A stretch of 64,000 nucleotides of DNA. Origin: Aldehydirespirator sp028819505. Its GTDB lineage: Bacteria > Actinomycetota > Acidimicrobiia > Acidimicrobiales > Aldehydirespiratoraceae. The notes beneath the pieces were generated by a model. That model saw only the letters and a list, made by a program, of their open reading frames with translations. It was not told where the DNA came from and ran no database searches. Position numbers and translations under genes: made by a program. The stretch is taken from NCBI GenBank assembly GCA_965207755.1, contig OZ242297.1, forward strand, positions 3,780,844 to 3,844,843, in the 5' to 3' direction. Of the stretch, positions 51,145-60,543 are shown one piece after another; position 1 is the stretch's first letter, and each line of letters opens with the position of its first letter.

Positions 51145-51993
51145 TCAGCGCAGGCGGGGCTCGGTCCGCTTGCCTTCCGAGAAGGCGGCTTGGCCCTCTG
51201 CCAGCGCGTCGACGCTGGTTCCGGCGGTGAGGATCGACGGGGCCATCGCCAGCGCATCGAGACGGCCCATGTCGCTGGCGGCCCAGACGGCCCGGAGGGT
51301 GCCCTGCACGGCGTCGGGCGGCTGCGACGCGATGATCTTCGCCAGCCGGTCGGCGGCGTCCCCCAAGTCGGCGGGGGGCACCACCTCCGACACCAGCCCG
51401 ACCCGCTGCGCGGTCTGTGCCGTCATGCGTTCGTGGTTCCCGACCAGAGCGAGCCGCAGGACCTCGCCCAGCGGCATCCGCGGCACCAGCTTCATCGGCT
51501 CGTACACCGCCGCCATCCCGTAGGTCACGTGGGGGTCGAAGAAGGTGGCGTTCTCGGCGGCGATGACGATGTCGGATTCGGCCACCAGGTAGAAGGCGCC
51601 GGCGCAGCAGATGCCGTTGACCGCGGCGATCACCGGCTTCCACAGGTCGCACGCCTTGGGGCCTATGTCGTCGCCGGGGTCGTCGTACATGTAGTTGTTC
51701 GAGGTGCCGTAGAGCTTGCCGCCGGCGCCCTCGAGGGCCACCAGATCCTCGGAGCGGTCGACGCCCGCGCAGAAGGCCTTCTCGCCGGCGGCGGCCAACA
51801 CCACGACCCTCGCCTCGTCCATCGTGCGCAGCGCCCGCCAAGTGGACCGGATCTCGGAGCGCATCCGGTCGTTGAAGGCGTTCAGCACCTCGGGCCGGTC
51901 GAGGGTGACACGGCAGACGTGGTCGGCGACGTCGACCCGGATCGTCTCGAAACGCTCCGGCTCGAACGGCAGAGCGCGATCGCCGGACGCCAC
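51145..51993 (-). CDS. Enoyl-CoA hydratase/isomerase family protein
   Basis: 282 aa from GTG 51993, 5 bp after the SulP stop. Crotonase blocks: VCRVTLDRPEVLNAFNDRM, AAGEKAFCAGVDRSED (oxyanion hole), VIAAVNGICCAGAFYLVAESD (second oxyanion Gly), and FFDPHVTYGMAAVYEP. The catalytic Glu positions are not clearly conserved, so isomerase or lyase activity is as likely as hydration. Last gene of the bio/SulP run. Its 3' end is duplicated downstream. Confidence 0.85.
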   Translation of the reverse strand: MASGDRALPFEPERFETIRVDVADHVCRVTLDRPEVLNAFNDRMRSEIRSTWRALRTMDEARVVVLAAAGEKAFCAGVDRSEDLVALEGAGGKLYGTSNNYMYDDPGDDIGPKACDLWKPVIAAVNGICCAGAFYLVAESDIVIAAENATFFDPHVTYGMAAVYEPMKLVPRMPLGEVLRLALVGNHERMTAQTAQRVGLVSEVVPPADLGDAADRLAKIIASQPPDAVQGTLRAVWAASDMGRLDALAMAPSILTAGTSVDALAEGQAAFSEGKRTEPRLR

Positions 51994-51998
51994 GACCG

Positions 51999-53651
51999 CT
52001 AGGCGCCGAGCAGGCGGCGGGCGACGATCCGGGCCTCGTCGAGATCCTCGACGAAGTTCTCCTCGGGTATCTCCCGCAGCACGTTCAGCGCGTAGACGCT
52101 GGTGTCGGACATGCCGGACATGCCCAACACGATGCACTGGGTGTCGGCGTCGCGCGCCGTGTCGGCCAGCTGGCCGATGGTCAGGGCGGCGCTGTCGTCC
52201 ACGTACACGGTGTCGGTGAAGTCGAAGATCACCACTTCGTGCTCGGCCATGTCGTGGTTGATGGTCTTGAAGAGCCGGGTGGACGAGGCCGAGGTGAAGC
52301 TGCCCCGCAGCGACAGGAGGCCGACCCGGGCCGCGAACGGGTCGTTGTCGTCGTCGACGTCGAAGGCATCGTCGTCGGCTTCGGGGTCGGCCAGGAAGGT
52401 CATGTCGAGCAGCGGGGTCGAGATCACCTTGTCGAGCTCCAAGCGCTCCACCTGGCGGGCCCCGGTCAGCGCCGCCATCACCAGACCCACTGCCACCGCG
52501 ATCACCAGGTCCGAGACGATGGACAGGACGAGAGTCAGCGCCAGGACCACCACGTTCTCCTTCGGGACGCGGTGTATGTGGGCCAGGTAGCGCCAGTCGA
52601 TGATGTTGAACCCGATCTTGATGAGGATGCCGGCCAGCACGGCGTGGGGTATGGCGTCGACGTAGCGCCCCAGTCCCAGGACCAGCGCGGCCAGGATGGT
52701 GGCGCACAGCACCCCGGAGACCCTGGAGCGGCCGCCGGCCTTCACGTTGGCCACCGTGCACGACGTGGCCCCCGCGCCCGGGACTCCTCCGATGAACGCC
52801 ACCACCACGTTGGCCACCCCGGCGCCCATCAGCTCCCGGCTGGGGTCGTGGTTCTGGCGGGTCAGCGAGTCGGCCACCCTGGCGGTGAGGAGGCTGTTGA
52901 TGGAGCCGAGCAGGGCGATGGTGACCGCCGCCGGCAGGGCGCTGCCCAGATCGCCGAAGCTGAGCTCGGGAACCATCAGGTCGGGGAGGCCGGTGGGAAC
53001 CTCGCCGATGGTCGGCGCCTCGCTCAGCCACAGCACGCCTACCAGCGTTCCGATGATCAGCGCGGCCACTGAAGGCGGCAGGAACCGCTGAAGCCGTCCC
53101 GGCCAGAAGATGCACACGGCCAGGGTGATGAGCCCCAGCGCGAGCGCGCTCGGGTCGGCGCCGGCGACTGCGTCCGGCCAGGCGCGCAGAGACTTGAGCG
53201 CGCCGCCGAGGGCCACCTCGGTGCCGAAGAACGGCAGCACCTGGACGATGATGATGATCAGGCCGACCGCGCTGGTGAACCCCGACACCACCGCATAGGG
53301 CGTGTAGGCCACGAAGGTGCCGAGCCGCAGCACGCCGAGCAGCACCTGGATGACCCCGGCCATGGCCACGATGGCCAGGGCCTTGGACAGTTCCCCGTCG
53401 GCGTAGTCGACGAACACGACCGCCATCGCCACCGACAGCGGGGCGGTGGGTCCCGAGATCTGGGTCTTCGATCCGCCCAGCAGTGCGGCGAGCATGCCCA
53501 CCACGACGGCGCTGTACAGACCCTCGACAGCTCCAATGCCCGAAGCGACGCCGAAGGCGAGTGACAGGGGCAGGGCCACGACGGCCGCGGTCATCCCCCC
53601 GAAGACGTCTCCTCGCAGCCCTTGGAGCTTGTCGCTGACTTGCAGGCTCAT
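51999..53651 (-). CDS. SulP-family anion transporter with STAS domain
   Basis: 550 aa. About 12-14 helices with QISGPTAPLSVAMAVVF (SulP signature region), GSINSLLTARVADSLTRQNHD and GAGATSCTVANVKAGGRSRV. The STAS domain from about residue 435 has VIFDFTDTVYVDDSAALTIG, with the regulatory DDSA. An unusual acidic insert (DPEADDDAFDVDDDNDP, about 405-421) separates the two. Carries sulfate, bicarbonate or similar anions. Starts 18 bp after bioD on the same strand; biotin synthesis needs both sulfur and CO2, which fits either cargo. Confidence 0.9.
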   Translation of the reverse strand: MSLQVSDKLQGLRGDVFGGMTAAVVALPLSLAFGVASGIGAVEGLYSAVVVGMLAALLGGSKTQISGPTAPLSVAMAVVFVDYADGELSKALAIVAMAGVIQVLLGVLRLGTFVAYTPYAVVSGFTSAVGLIIIIVQVLPFFGTEVALGGALKSLRAWPDAVAGADPSALALGLITLAVCIFWPGRLQRFLPPSVAALIIGTLVGVLWLSEAPTIGEVPTGLPDLMVPELSFGDLGSALPAAVTIALLGSINSLLTARVADSLTRQNHDPSRELMGAGVANVVVAFIGGVPGAGATSCTVANVKAGGRSRVSGVLCATILAALVLGLGRYVDAIPHAVLAGILIKIGFNIIDWRYLAHIHRVPKENVVVLALTLVLSIVSDLVIAVAVGLVMAALTGARQVERLELDKVISTPLLDMTFLADPEADDDAFDVDDDNDPFAARVGLLSLRGSFTSASSTRLFKTINHDMAEHEVVIFDFTDTVYVDDSAALTIGQLADTARDADTQCIVLGMSGMSDTSVYALNVLREIPEENFVEDLDEARIVARRLLGA

Positions 53652-53669
53652 GCCGCACCGCAGACTAGA

Positions 53670-54354
53670 TCAATCGCCGCCGCGGGGCCGTCCCACGGGG
53701 TCCGTGCCCACGATGTCTGCCAATTCGGGCAGGCTGGTCGCCACGGCCAGGCCCGCGTCGCGCAGCCACCGCAGGTTCAGGGAGTGGACCTCGATCCGGG
53801 GATCGAAGCGGTTGAGGAACACCGCGTGGCGGTAGGCGGCCAGCGGCGACGCGCAGGCCATCGAGTCGTGGATGCCGCCGAGGCCGGCCGGCGCCACCAC
53901 GATGACCAGGTCAGGCTCGATCCGCTCGATCAAGTCCAGGTTGTGCCCGTCCGGAGCCACCGGCGAGTAGAGGCCGCCCACGCCCTCCACCAGCCCGATG
54001 CCGACCGTCGAGCCGAATCGGCAAATCGTGGCCAGTTCGTCGACGGTGGGGCAGATCCGACCGAGCTTGTCGGCGGCCATGGGCGGGGCCAGCGGCACCG
54101 GGTAGGTGTGCTCGGGCGGGCAGACGTCGTCGGGGTGCTGGCCGGTGGCCGCGGCCAGCGCAGCCGCGTCGGTCGGGCCGGCCTCGTCCGGGTCGTGGGA
54201 CTGGACCGGCTTGCACGCCGCGACGACGCACCCCCTGTCCCGCAGGACCCGGGCCAGCTCGGCCGCCGCCCAGGTCTTGCCCACCTCGGTGCCGGTGCCG
54301 GCGACGAAGACGACGACTTCGGGGCGGGTCTGGGCTCCGGGCGCGGCCGCTGGG

Positions 54355-54362
<8 letters not shown>
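53670..54362 (-). CDS. bioD: Dethiobiotin synthetase
   Basis: 230 aa. Walker A GTGTEVGKT at 22-30; ACKPVQS (substrate Lys and carbamate site); GLVEGVGGLYSPVAPDG (acidic metal site); VFLNRFDP. Forms the ureido ring of dethiobiotin from DAPA, CO2 and ATP. Start overlaps the bioF end by 8 bp. Confidence 0.92.
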
Positions 54363-55506
<1,144 letters not shown>

Positions 55507-55537
55507 CGAGACTCCGCTAAGCGCCTAGCGAGGCCGT

Positions 55538-55575
55538 GGCCCGAGCGGCCCGTGAGCGCAGCGAACAGGAGCGGG
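55538..55575 (-). repeat. 38-bp dispersed repeat, copy 7
   Basis: GGCCCGAGCGGCCCGTGAGC...AGGAGCGGG, reverse orientation, in the 72-bp gap between bioA and bioF. Confidence 0.9.
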
Positions 55576-55578
55576 AAG

Positions 55579-56880
55579 TCATGCCTCGGCGTCCTCGGCG
55601 GACACCTCTTCGATGGCCGACGCCAGGGTCCGGGCGATGGTGTCGATCTCGTCGTCGGTGATCGACAGCGGGGGCATCACCACCACGACATCGCCCAGAG
55701 GCCGCAGCAGGACTCCGGCGGAGACCGCGGCCGCGCAGACCCGTCGCCCCCATCTCGAGGCCCCCGCGGGAGGGTTCAGCTCGACGCCGGTCATGAGGCC
55801 CCGGCGGCGGACCTCCCTCACCGCGGGCAGGGCCGCGACCGGGGCCAGCGCGTCGCCGAGCCGTTCAGCGGCTGCGGCGGCCCGGTCGATCAGGCCGCGT
55901 TCGACTATCAGCTCCAGGTGGCGGGCCGCCACCGCGCAGGCGAGGGCGTTGCCGCTGTAGGAATGCCCGTGATAGAAGGTGCGGGGCCCGAGGTCCTCGC
56001 CCAGGAACGCCTCGAAGATGTGGGAGGCGGCCACCGTGGCCGACAGGGGCAGGTACCCGCCGGTGATGCCCTTGCCCAGGCACATCAGGTCGGGCCGGAT
56101 CCCGCACAGCTGGCTGGCGAACATCGCGCCGGTGCGGCCGAACCCGGTGGCGACCTCGTCGCAGACGAGCGGCACTCCCCGGGCCTGGACCGCCCCGGCG
56201 AAGGCGGCCACCCGGTCGGCGTCGGTGACCAGCATCCCGGCCGCGCCCTGGACCAGCGGTTCGACGACGGCCGCGGCCAGCCGGTCGTGGTGCTCGTCGA
56301 GGACCGCGACCGCCTTGGACACCCAGTCCGGGTCGTCGTATCCGGGGGTGCGCAGGACGCCGAAGCGCAGCGGGTCGAACAGGTCGGTTCCGAAGCCGCC
56401 GTCGCCCACCGACAGCGACCCGACCGAGTCGCCGTGGTAGGCGTCGCCCAGGGCCAGGTACGACGTGCGGCCCGGCACGCCGAGGTTGTGCCAGTACTGG
56501 AAGGCGATCTTGATGGCCTGCTCCACCGCGGCGGCCCCGTCCGACGCGAACAGGAAGTGGGGCCCGGTCACCGGCACCACGTCGCGCAGGGCCTCAGCCA
56601 GCGTGATGGCGGCCGTGTTGCCGTTGCCCAGCAGGGTGGAGTGGCTGATGCGTTCGAGCTGCGCGAGGGCCGCTCGGTTCAGATCCGGGTCGGCGTGGCC
56701 GAGCGTGACGACCCACAGCGACGAGATGGCGTCCAGATAGCGCCGGCCGTCGGTGTCGTAGAGGTAGTTGCCCTCGCCCCGCTCCACGATGACCGGGGTC
56801 GAGCCCTCGTAGGCAGCCATCTGGGTGAAGCCATGCCACACGACGGCGGCGTCGCGCCGGGCCCAGTCGGCCGCGGTCAC
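55579..56880 (-). CDS. bioA: Adenosylmethionine-8-amino-7-oxononanoate aminotransferase
   Basis: 433 aa class III aminotransferase of the BioA type: VWHGFTQM near the start (BioA-specific), YDTDGRRYLDAISSLWVV, FASDGAAAVEQAIKIA, LGDAYHGDSVGSLSVG, CDEVATGFGRTGAMFA, and Lys in CLGKGITGGYLPLSA. Converts KAPA to DAPA using SAM as amino donor. GTG start overlaps the nitroreductase stop (GTGA). No bioB is in the window. Confidence 0.9.
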   Translation of the reverse strand: MTAADWARRDAAVVWHGFTQMAAYEGSTPVIVERGEGNYLYDTDGRRYLDAISSLWVVTLGHADPDLNRAALAQLERISHSTLLGNGNTAAITLAEALRDVVPVTGPHFLFASDGAAAVEQAIKIAFQYWHNLGVPGRTSYLALGDAYHGDSVGSLSVGDGGFGTDLFDPLRFGVLRTPGYDDPDWVSKAVAVLDEHHDRLAAAVVEPLVQGAAGMLVTDADRVAAFAGAVQARGVPLVCDEVATGFGRTGAMFASQLCGIRPDLMCLGKGITGGYLPLSATVAASHIFEAFLGEDLGPRTFYHGHSYSGNALACAVAARHLELIVERGLIDRAAAAAERLGDALAPVAALPAVREVRRRGLMTGVELNPPAGASRWGRRVCAAAVSAGVLLRPLGDVVVVMPPLSITDDEIDTIARTLASAIEEVSAEDAEA

Positions 56881-57563
56881 GGCCGGCGGGGCGGCGGGGC
56901 GCCCTTCCATCCGTCCCAGTGCAGCACCTTGTCCAGCGGCTCTCGCATGCCGGGGCGGAAGTCGGTGCCGATGGTGTGGGCGACGGGGATGAGTGCGACC
57001 TGGGTGCATTCGTCGTAGGGGATTCCCAGGACTTCGGCGGCCTGCTGCTCGTAGGCCAGGTGCAGGGTGGTCCAGCAGGTTCCGAGTCCCCGTTCCCGGG
57101 CGGCGAGCATGAAGCTCCACGACGCCTGTATCACCGATCCGAGCCTCGATGCCGCTCCGCCCCACGACGGTCGGTCGACGCGGCTGACGGCCAGGCACGG
57201 GATCAGGAACAGCGGCGCCCGCTCGAGGTTGTCGGAGAGGTACTGGGCCGAATCCGCGATCCGTTCGAAGGAGGCCCGAACGGACGGGTCCTCATGGGGC
57301 GGCTCGTTGGTGGGGAAGTGCGGCGACTCGCGGTAGGCGGCCCACGCCCGGCGGTAGAGCCCGGCCAGCGCCGTCTTCTTGGCTGGGTCGGCGACCACCA
57401 TCCACACCCAGTCCTGGCGGTTGCCGCCGCTGGGCGCTTGGAGCGCGATGTCCAGGCACTCGGTCACCAGCCCCGGATCGACGGGGCGGTCGAAGTCCAG
57501 GCGCTTGCGCACGGCGCGGGTCGTGGTCAGCAGTTCGTCGGCGGAGAGTCCCAGCATTGCCAT
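56877..57563 (-). CDS. Nitroreductase-family flavoprotein
   Basis: 228 aa. TRAVRKRLDFDRPV opening FMN site, ALQAPSGGNRQDWVWMVV (AP-x-GGNxQ FMN motif), GSVIQASWSFMLAARERGLGTCW, and the C-terminal VALIPVAHTIGTDFRPG. Reduces quinones, nitro groups or enones; some relatives act as dehydrogenases on unusual substrates. ATG start preceded by GAAGGAG. It leads the biotin run by direct overlap with bioA, which is not a standard arrangement. Confidence 0.88.
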   Translation of the reverse strand: MAMLGLSADELLTTTRAVRKRLDFDRPVDPGLVTECLDIALQAPSGGNRQDWVWMVVADPAKKTALAGLYRRAWAAYRESPHFPTNEPPHEDPSVRASFERIADSAQYLSDNLERAPLFLIPCLAVSRVDRPSWGGAASRLGSVIQASWSFMLAARERGLGTCWTTLHLAYEQQAAEVLGIPYDECTQVALIPVAHTIGTDFRPGMREPLDKVLHWDGWKGAPPPRRP

Positions 57564-57616
57564 GTCTCCTTCTCCTGCAACGGGGCGGTTCCGACCCTAC
57601 GGGGTTCGGGCCGCGA

Positions 57617-58768
57617 TCAGCCGAGCAGGGGGAGCACCTCCTCGGCGATGCGGTGGAGCTGCTCCTCGACCTTGTCGTAGGTGTCGCCGGGCATGGCCAC
57701 GAACAGCAGGAGGTTCTCGATGCCGATCTGCTCGTCGTACCAGCTGAGGGCCTCGGCCACGTCGGCGGGGCTTCCCACCGCCCAGACCTTCTGGTCGACG
57801 GACTCCTCGAGGGTAGGGATCAGTCCCGGCCTGGCCGGTTCGCCGTCGGGGCCGAGGTAGCCCTTGCTCCAGCCGTAGGGGCCGAGGAACTTCCAGAGCT
57901 CGTCGTGGCCGTCGCGCACCGATGCCATGGCGTGCTCGCGGGTGTCCTCGACGCGGATGTTCTGCACGAGCATGCGGTGCTCGCCCCGGTCGAGCTCGCG
58001 GCCGTGATGGGCCTGGTACCTCTCGGCAAACTGCTCCCAGCGCTGCTTGACGATGGAGTGGTGGTAGTTCCAGAACACCCCGCCCCAGCCGCAGCGGGGG
58101 ATCCGCTCGAGGGTGGCCGGCGACTTGGCGGCCTGCCAGATCTCGTAGGGGTACAGCGGGCGGGGCACCAGCGACAGCTCGGTCACGAACCCGCCCCGGT
58201 CGGGGATGCCCGCCGGCGGGAAGTCGTACACGTCGCCGTGGAAGCTGAACGTGTCATTGTTCAACGCCAGGCGGATCACTTCCATGGCCTCGTCGAACTG
58301 CTTGCGGTTGAAGTCGTCGGCCGCGGCCTTGTCGGGGTTGTCGAAGCTGCCGATCTTGGTGCCCAGCGTCTCAGCCTCGCGCGGCACGGTGCCCCGCCCC
58401 ACGCCGAGGATGCCCCGACCACCCGAGACGTTGTGCAGCGTGGCGAAGTCCTCGGCCAGGCGCAGCGGATGCCACTGCGGCACGATGTTGAACGCCATGC
58501 CGATGCGGATCTGCTCGGTGCGCTCGGCCAGGACGGTTCCCACCAGGATGCCGTTGGGGATGACCTCGTAGCCCTCGTGCTGGAAGTGGTGCTCGGTCAG
58601 CCAGAACGAGTCGAACCCGAGGCGGTCGCACGCCACGCCCATGTCGATGATCCGCTCGGTGGCCCGCCAGATCTCCTTGTGGTCGTAGCGGCGGTCGGTG
58701 GGCGACGGCGGGCCTGGGCCTGCGTCGTCGATCTCGACGCCGCCGAACAGGAACACCCCCGTGCGCAC
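57617..58768 (-). CDS. LLM-class flavin-dependent monooxygenase/oxidoreductase
   Basis: 383 aa luciferase-like barrel, longer than the other two LLM proteins. VACDRLGFDSFWLTEHHFQHEG, RIGMAFNIVPQWHPLRLAED, GRGILGVGRGTVPREAETLG (flavin phosphate loop), YPYEIWQAAKSPATLE, and KVWAVGSPADVAEAL. The EHHF motif places it near bacterial luciferase-type monooxygenases. GTG start. Lies 53 bp upstream of the nitroreductase on the same strand, so it may head the same transcription unit. Confidence 0.88.
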   Translation of the reverse strand: MRTGVFLFGGVEIDDAGPGPPSPTDRRYDHKEIWRATERIIDMGVACDRLGFDSFWLTEHHFQHEGYEVIPNGILVGTVLAERTEQIRIGMAFNIVPQWHPLRLAEDFATLHNVSGGRGILGVGRGTVPREAETLGTKIGSFDNPDKAAADDFNRKQFDEAMEVIRLALNNDTFSFHGDVYDFPPAGIPDRGGFVTELSLVPRPLYPYEIWQAAKSPATLERIPRCGWGGVFWNYHHSIVKQRWEQFAERYQAHHGRELDRGEHRMLVQNIRVEDTREHAMASVRDGHDELWKFLGPYGWSKGYLGPDGEPARPGLIPTLEESVDQKVWAVGSPADVAEALSWYDEQIGIENLLLFVAMPGDTYDKVEEQLHRIAEEVLPLLG

Positions 58769-59124
58769 GGCGCCACTGTAGGCGCGCCCAGGTCGCCGGG
58801 ACTCACCGGCCGGTAACCTCGCCCGGGGGCGGAGGGTGTTCGCGGTGCGCGTCGCAGCCTTGGCTCACCGCACCGACGAACCCGAGAGGATCCTCGACTG
58901 GACCGCCAGAGCCGCCGCCCCCCGACCCGGCCACGGGCCCGCGCCGTGGAGGCGGGGCGGGGCACGGAGGGCCGGGAATCGCCTCGGGACGGGCTTCGGC
59001 GACGTTCCGTCTGAGTGCGCTGAAGGGCCTCTGGACACGCCGCCGTGCCCCTCCCCTGCGGTCTGGGCTTCGGCGACGTCGGTCTCAGTGTGCTGAAGGG
59101 CCTGTTCTGCGCCGTCCGCGGGGC
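58769..59124. other. 356-bp intergenic region with a direct repeat
   Basis: No gene recognised. It carries two copies of about 39 bp (from GGGCTTCGGCGACGT, through GTGCTGAAGGGCCT) at 58992-59031 and 59066-59104, 74 bp apart, with several mismatches. The remainder is GC-rich and featureless. Confidence 0.5.
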
Positions 59125-59574
59125 TCAGCCGTCGAGGCCGGCCGGTCCGTCGCCGGTGAACACGATCTCCCGTCCGGCCAGCAGCCAGCCGTCGGGTTCG
59201 CGGCGGAGCACGTCGTGGTAGCGGCCGGTCCGCAGGATCTTGTTGTCCCCGGCCACGAAGGCGAAGTCCGTCGTGGCGTTGGCCTCGTCGCCGTGAACGT
59301 TGATCCGGGGCTCGCTGATCATGTGCTTGCCCCTGAGTTCGGTCGTCTGCAACGGCTCGATCATGGCCCGCATCTCCGCACGCCCCTGAGCGCGGTTCCC
59401 CATCGCCGCGTACTTGCAGTCGTCGGTGTACAGCTTGACCCACTCGTCGAAGTGGCCGTCGTCGAGGGTCTGGCAGCAGGCGGCCAGCACCCGGCGGATC
59501 GCGGCCGTGTCCAGCAGCAGCCGGATCGCGTCCGTCGCCGCAGCCGCATCCAAGTCGCGCGTGGTGTCGTCCAT
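59125..59574 (-). CDS. NTF2/SnoaL-like protein (dioxygenase small-subunit-like)
   Basis: 149 aa. DTAAIRRVLAACCQTLDDGHFDEWVKLYTDDCKYAAMGN, GRAEMRAMIEPLQ, HMISEPRINVHGDEANATTDFAFV and RYHDVLRREPDGWLLAGREI follow the SnoaL_4 pattern of small enzymes and dioxygenase beta subunits. No large subunit adjacent. Divergent from the ABC transporter gene. Confidence 0.82.
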   Translation of the reverse strand: MDDTTRDLDAAAATDAIRLLLDTAAIRRVLAACCQTLDDGHFDEWVKLYTDDCKYAAMGNRAQGRAEMRAMIEPLQTTELRGKHMISEPRINVHGDEANATTDFAFVAGDNKILRTGRYHDVLRREPDGWLLAGREIVFTGDGPAGLDG

Positions 59575-59673
59575 GCTTCACGCTACCCGCACGGAGTTGG
59601 GCGCTGCCCCGTGGGGGGCGGTAGGGTCCGCGACGCATGGAGCGCTGAGAAGACTGAGCGGGGGGCCAGAGCC

Positions 59674-60504
59674 ATGAGCAACGCTGCCGTCGAGGCCTCC
59701 GGGACGGTCGCCGCGGCCCGCGCCGAGGACGCCGTCAAGATCTACGGCTCGGGCGGCTTGGAGGTGAGGGCCCTCAACGGGGTGAACATCGCCTTCGGGA
59801 GGGGCCAGTTCACCGCGATCATGGGTCCGTCGGGGTCGGGCAAGTCCACGCTCATGCACTGCATGGCCGCCCTCGACGACCTCACCGGGGGCCGGGCGTT
59901 CATCGGCGACACCGACTTGAGCACCCTGACCGACAGGGAGTCGACCCGGCTGCGCCGCGAGCGGGTGGGGTTCATCTTCCAGGCGTTCAACCTGGTGCCG
60001 ACGCTGACCGCCATCGAGAACATCACCCTGCCCATCGAGCTGGCCCGCCGCCAGCCCGACCGGGAGTGGCTCGACGGCGTGGTCGCCACCGTCGGCCTGG
60101 GCGACCGTCTGGGCCACCGGCCCAGCGAGCTCTCCGGCGGCCAGCAGCAGCGGGTGGCGGTGGCCAGGGCGCTGGCCAGCAAGCCGGAGGTCATCTTCGC
60201 CGACGAGCCCACCGGCAACCTCGACTCCCGGTCCGGCACCGACGTCCTGCGGTTCATGCGCCAGGCGGTGGACGATCTGGGCCAGACCATCGTGATGGTG
60301 ACCCACGACGCCCGGGCGGCCTCCTTCGCCGACCGGACCGTGTTCCTGTCCGACGGCATACTCCGCGGCGAGCTGATCAACCCCAGCACCGAGATCATCC
60401 TCGACCATATGAAGATCCTGCAGGTGGGCCAGTTCATCCGGGGCATCCCTGAGGGCGCCACCATGGACGAAGTCCTCACGTTCATGGAAGAACTGGAAGA
60501 GTGA
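59674..60504 (+). CDS. ABC transporter ATP-binding protein (MacB/LolD type)
   Basis: 276 aa. Walker A MGPSGSGKSTLMH, Q-loop VGFIFQAFNLVPTLTA, signature LSGGQQQRVAVARAL, Walker B VIFADEPTGNLDS, H-loop VMVTHDARAA. The D-loop and NLVPTLTAIENI are typical of the lipoprotein/antimicrobial-peptide export type paired with FtsX-like permeases. The last 45 residues form an extra acidic C-terminal tail. Start ATG preceded by a G-rich site; the permease gene follows after 39 bp. Confidence 0.92.
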   Translation: MSNAAVEASGTVAAARAEDAVKIYGSGGLEVRALNGVNIAFGRGQFTAIMGPSGSGKSTLMHCMAALDDLTGGRAFIGDTDLSTLTDRESTRLRRERVGFIFQAFNLVPTLTAIENITLPIELARRQPDREWLDGVVATVGLGDRLGHRPSELSGGQQQRVAVARALASKPEVIFADEPTGNLDSRSGTDVLRFMRQAVDDLGQTIVMVTHDARAASFADRTVFLSDGILRGELINPSTEIILDHMKILQVGQFIRGIPEGATMDEVLTFMEELEE

Positions 60505-60543
60505 ACACGCCGATTCGGTCGATCCTGATTCTGTAGCGGGCCG

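Noticed and set aside
50410..51179. CRISPR-like spacing (36-38 bp repeats about 72-75 bp apart)
   Set aside because: Each locus has only two copies, the repeat differs between loci and is the end of the adjacent gene; there are no cas genes and no array of equal spacers.
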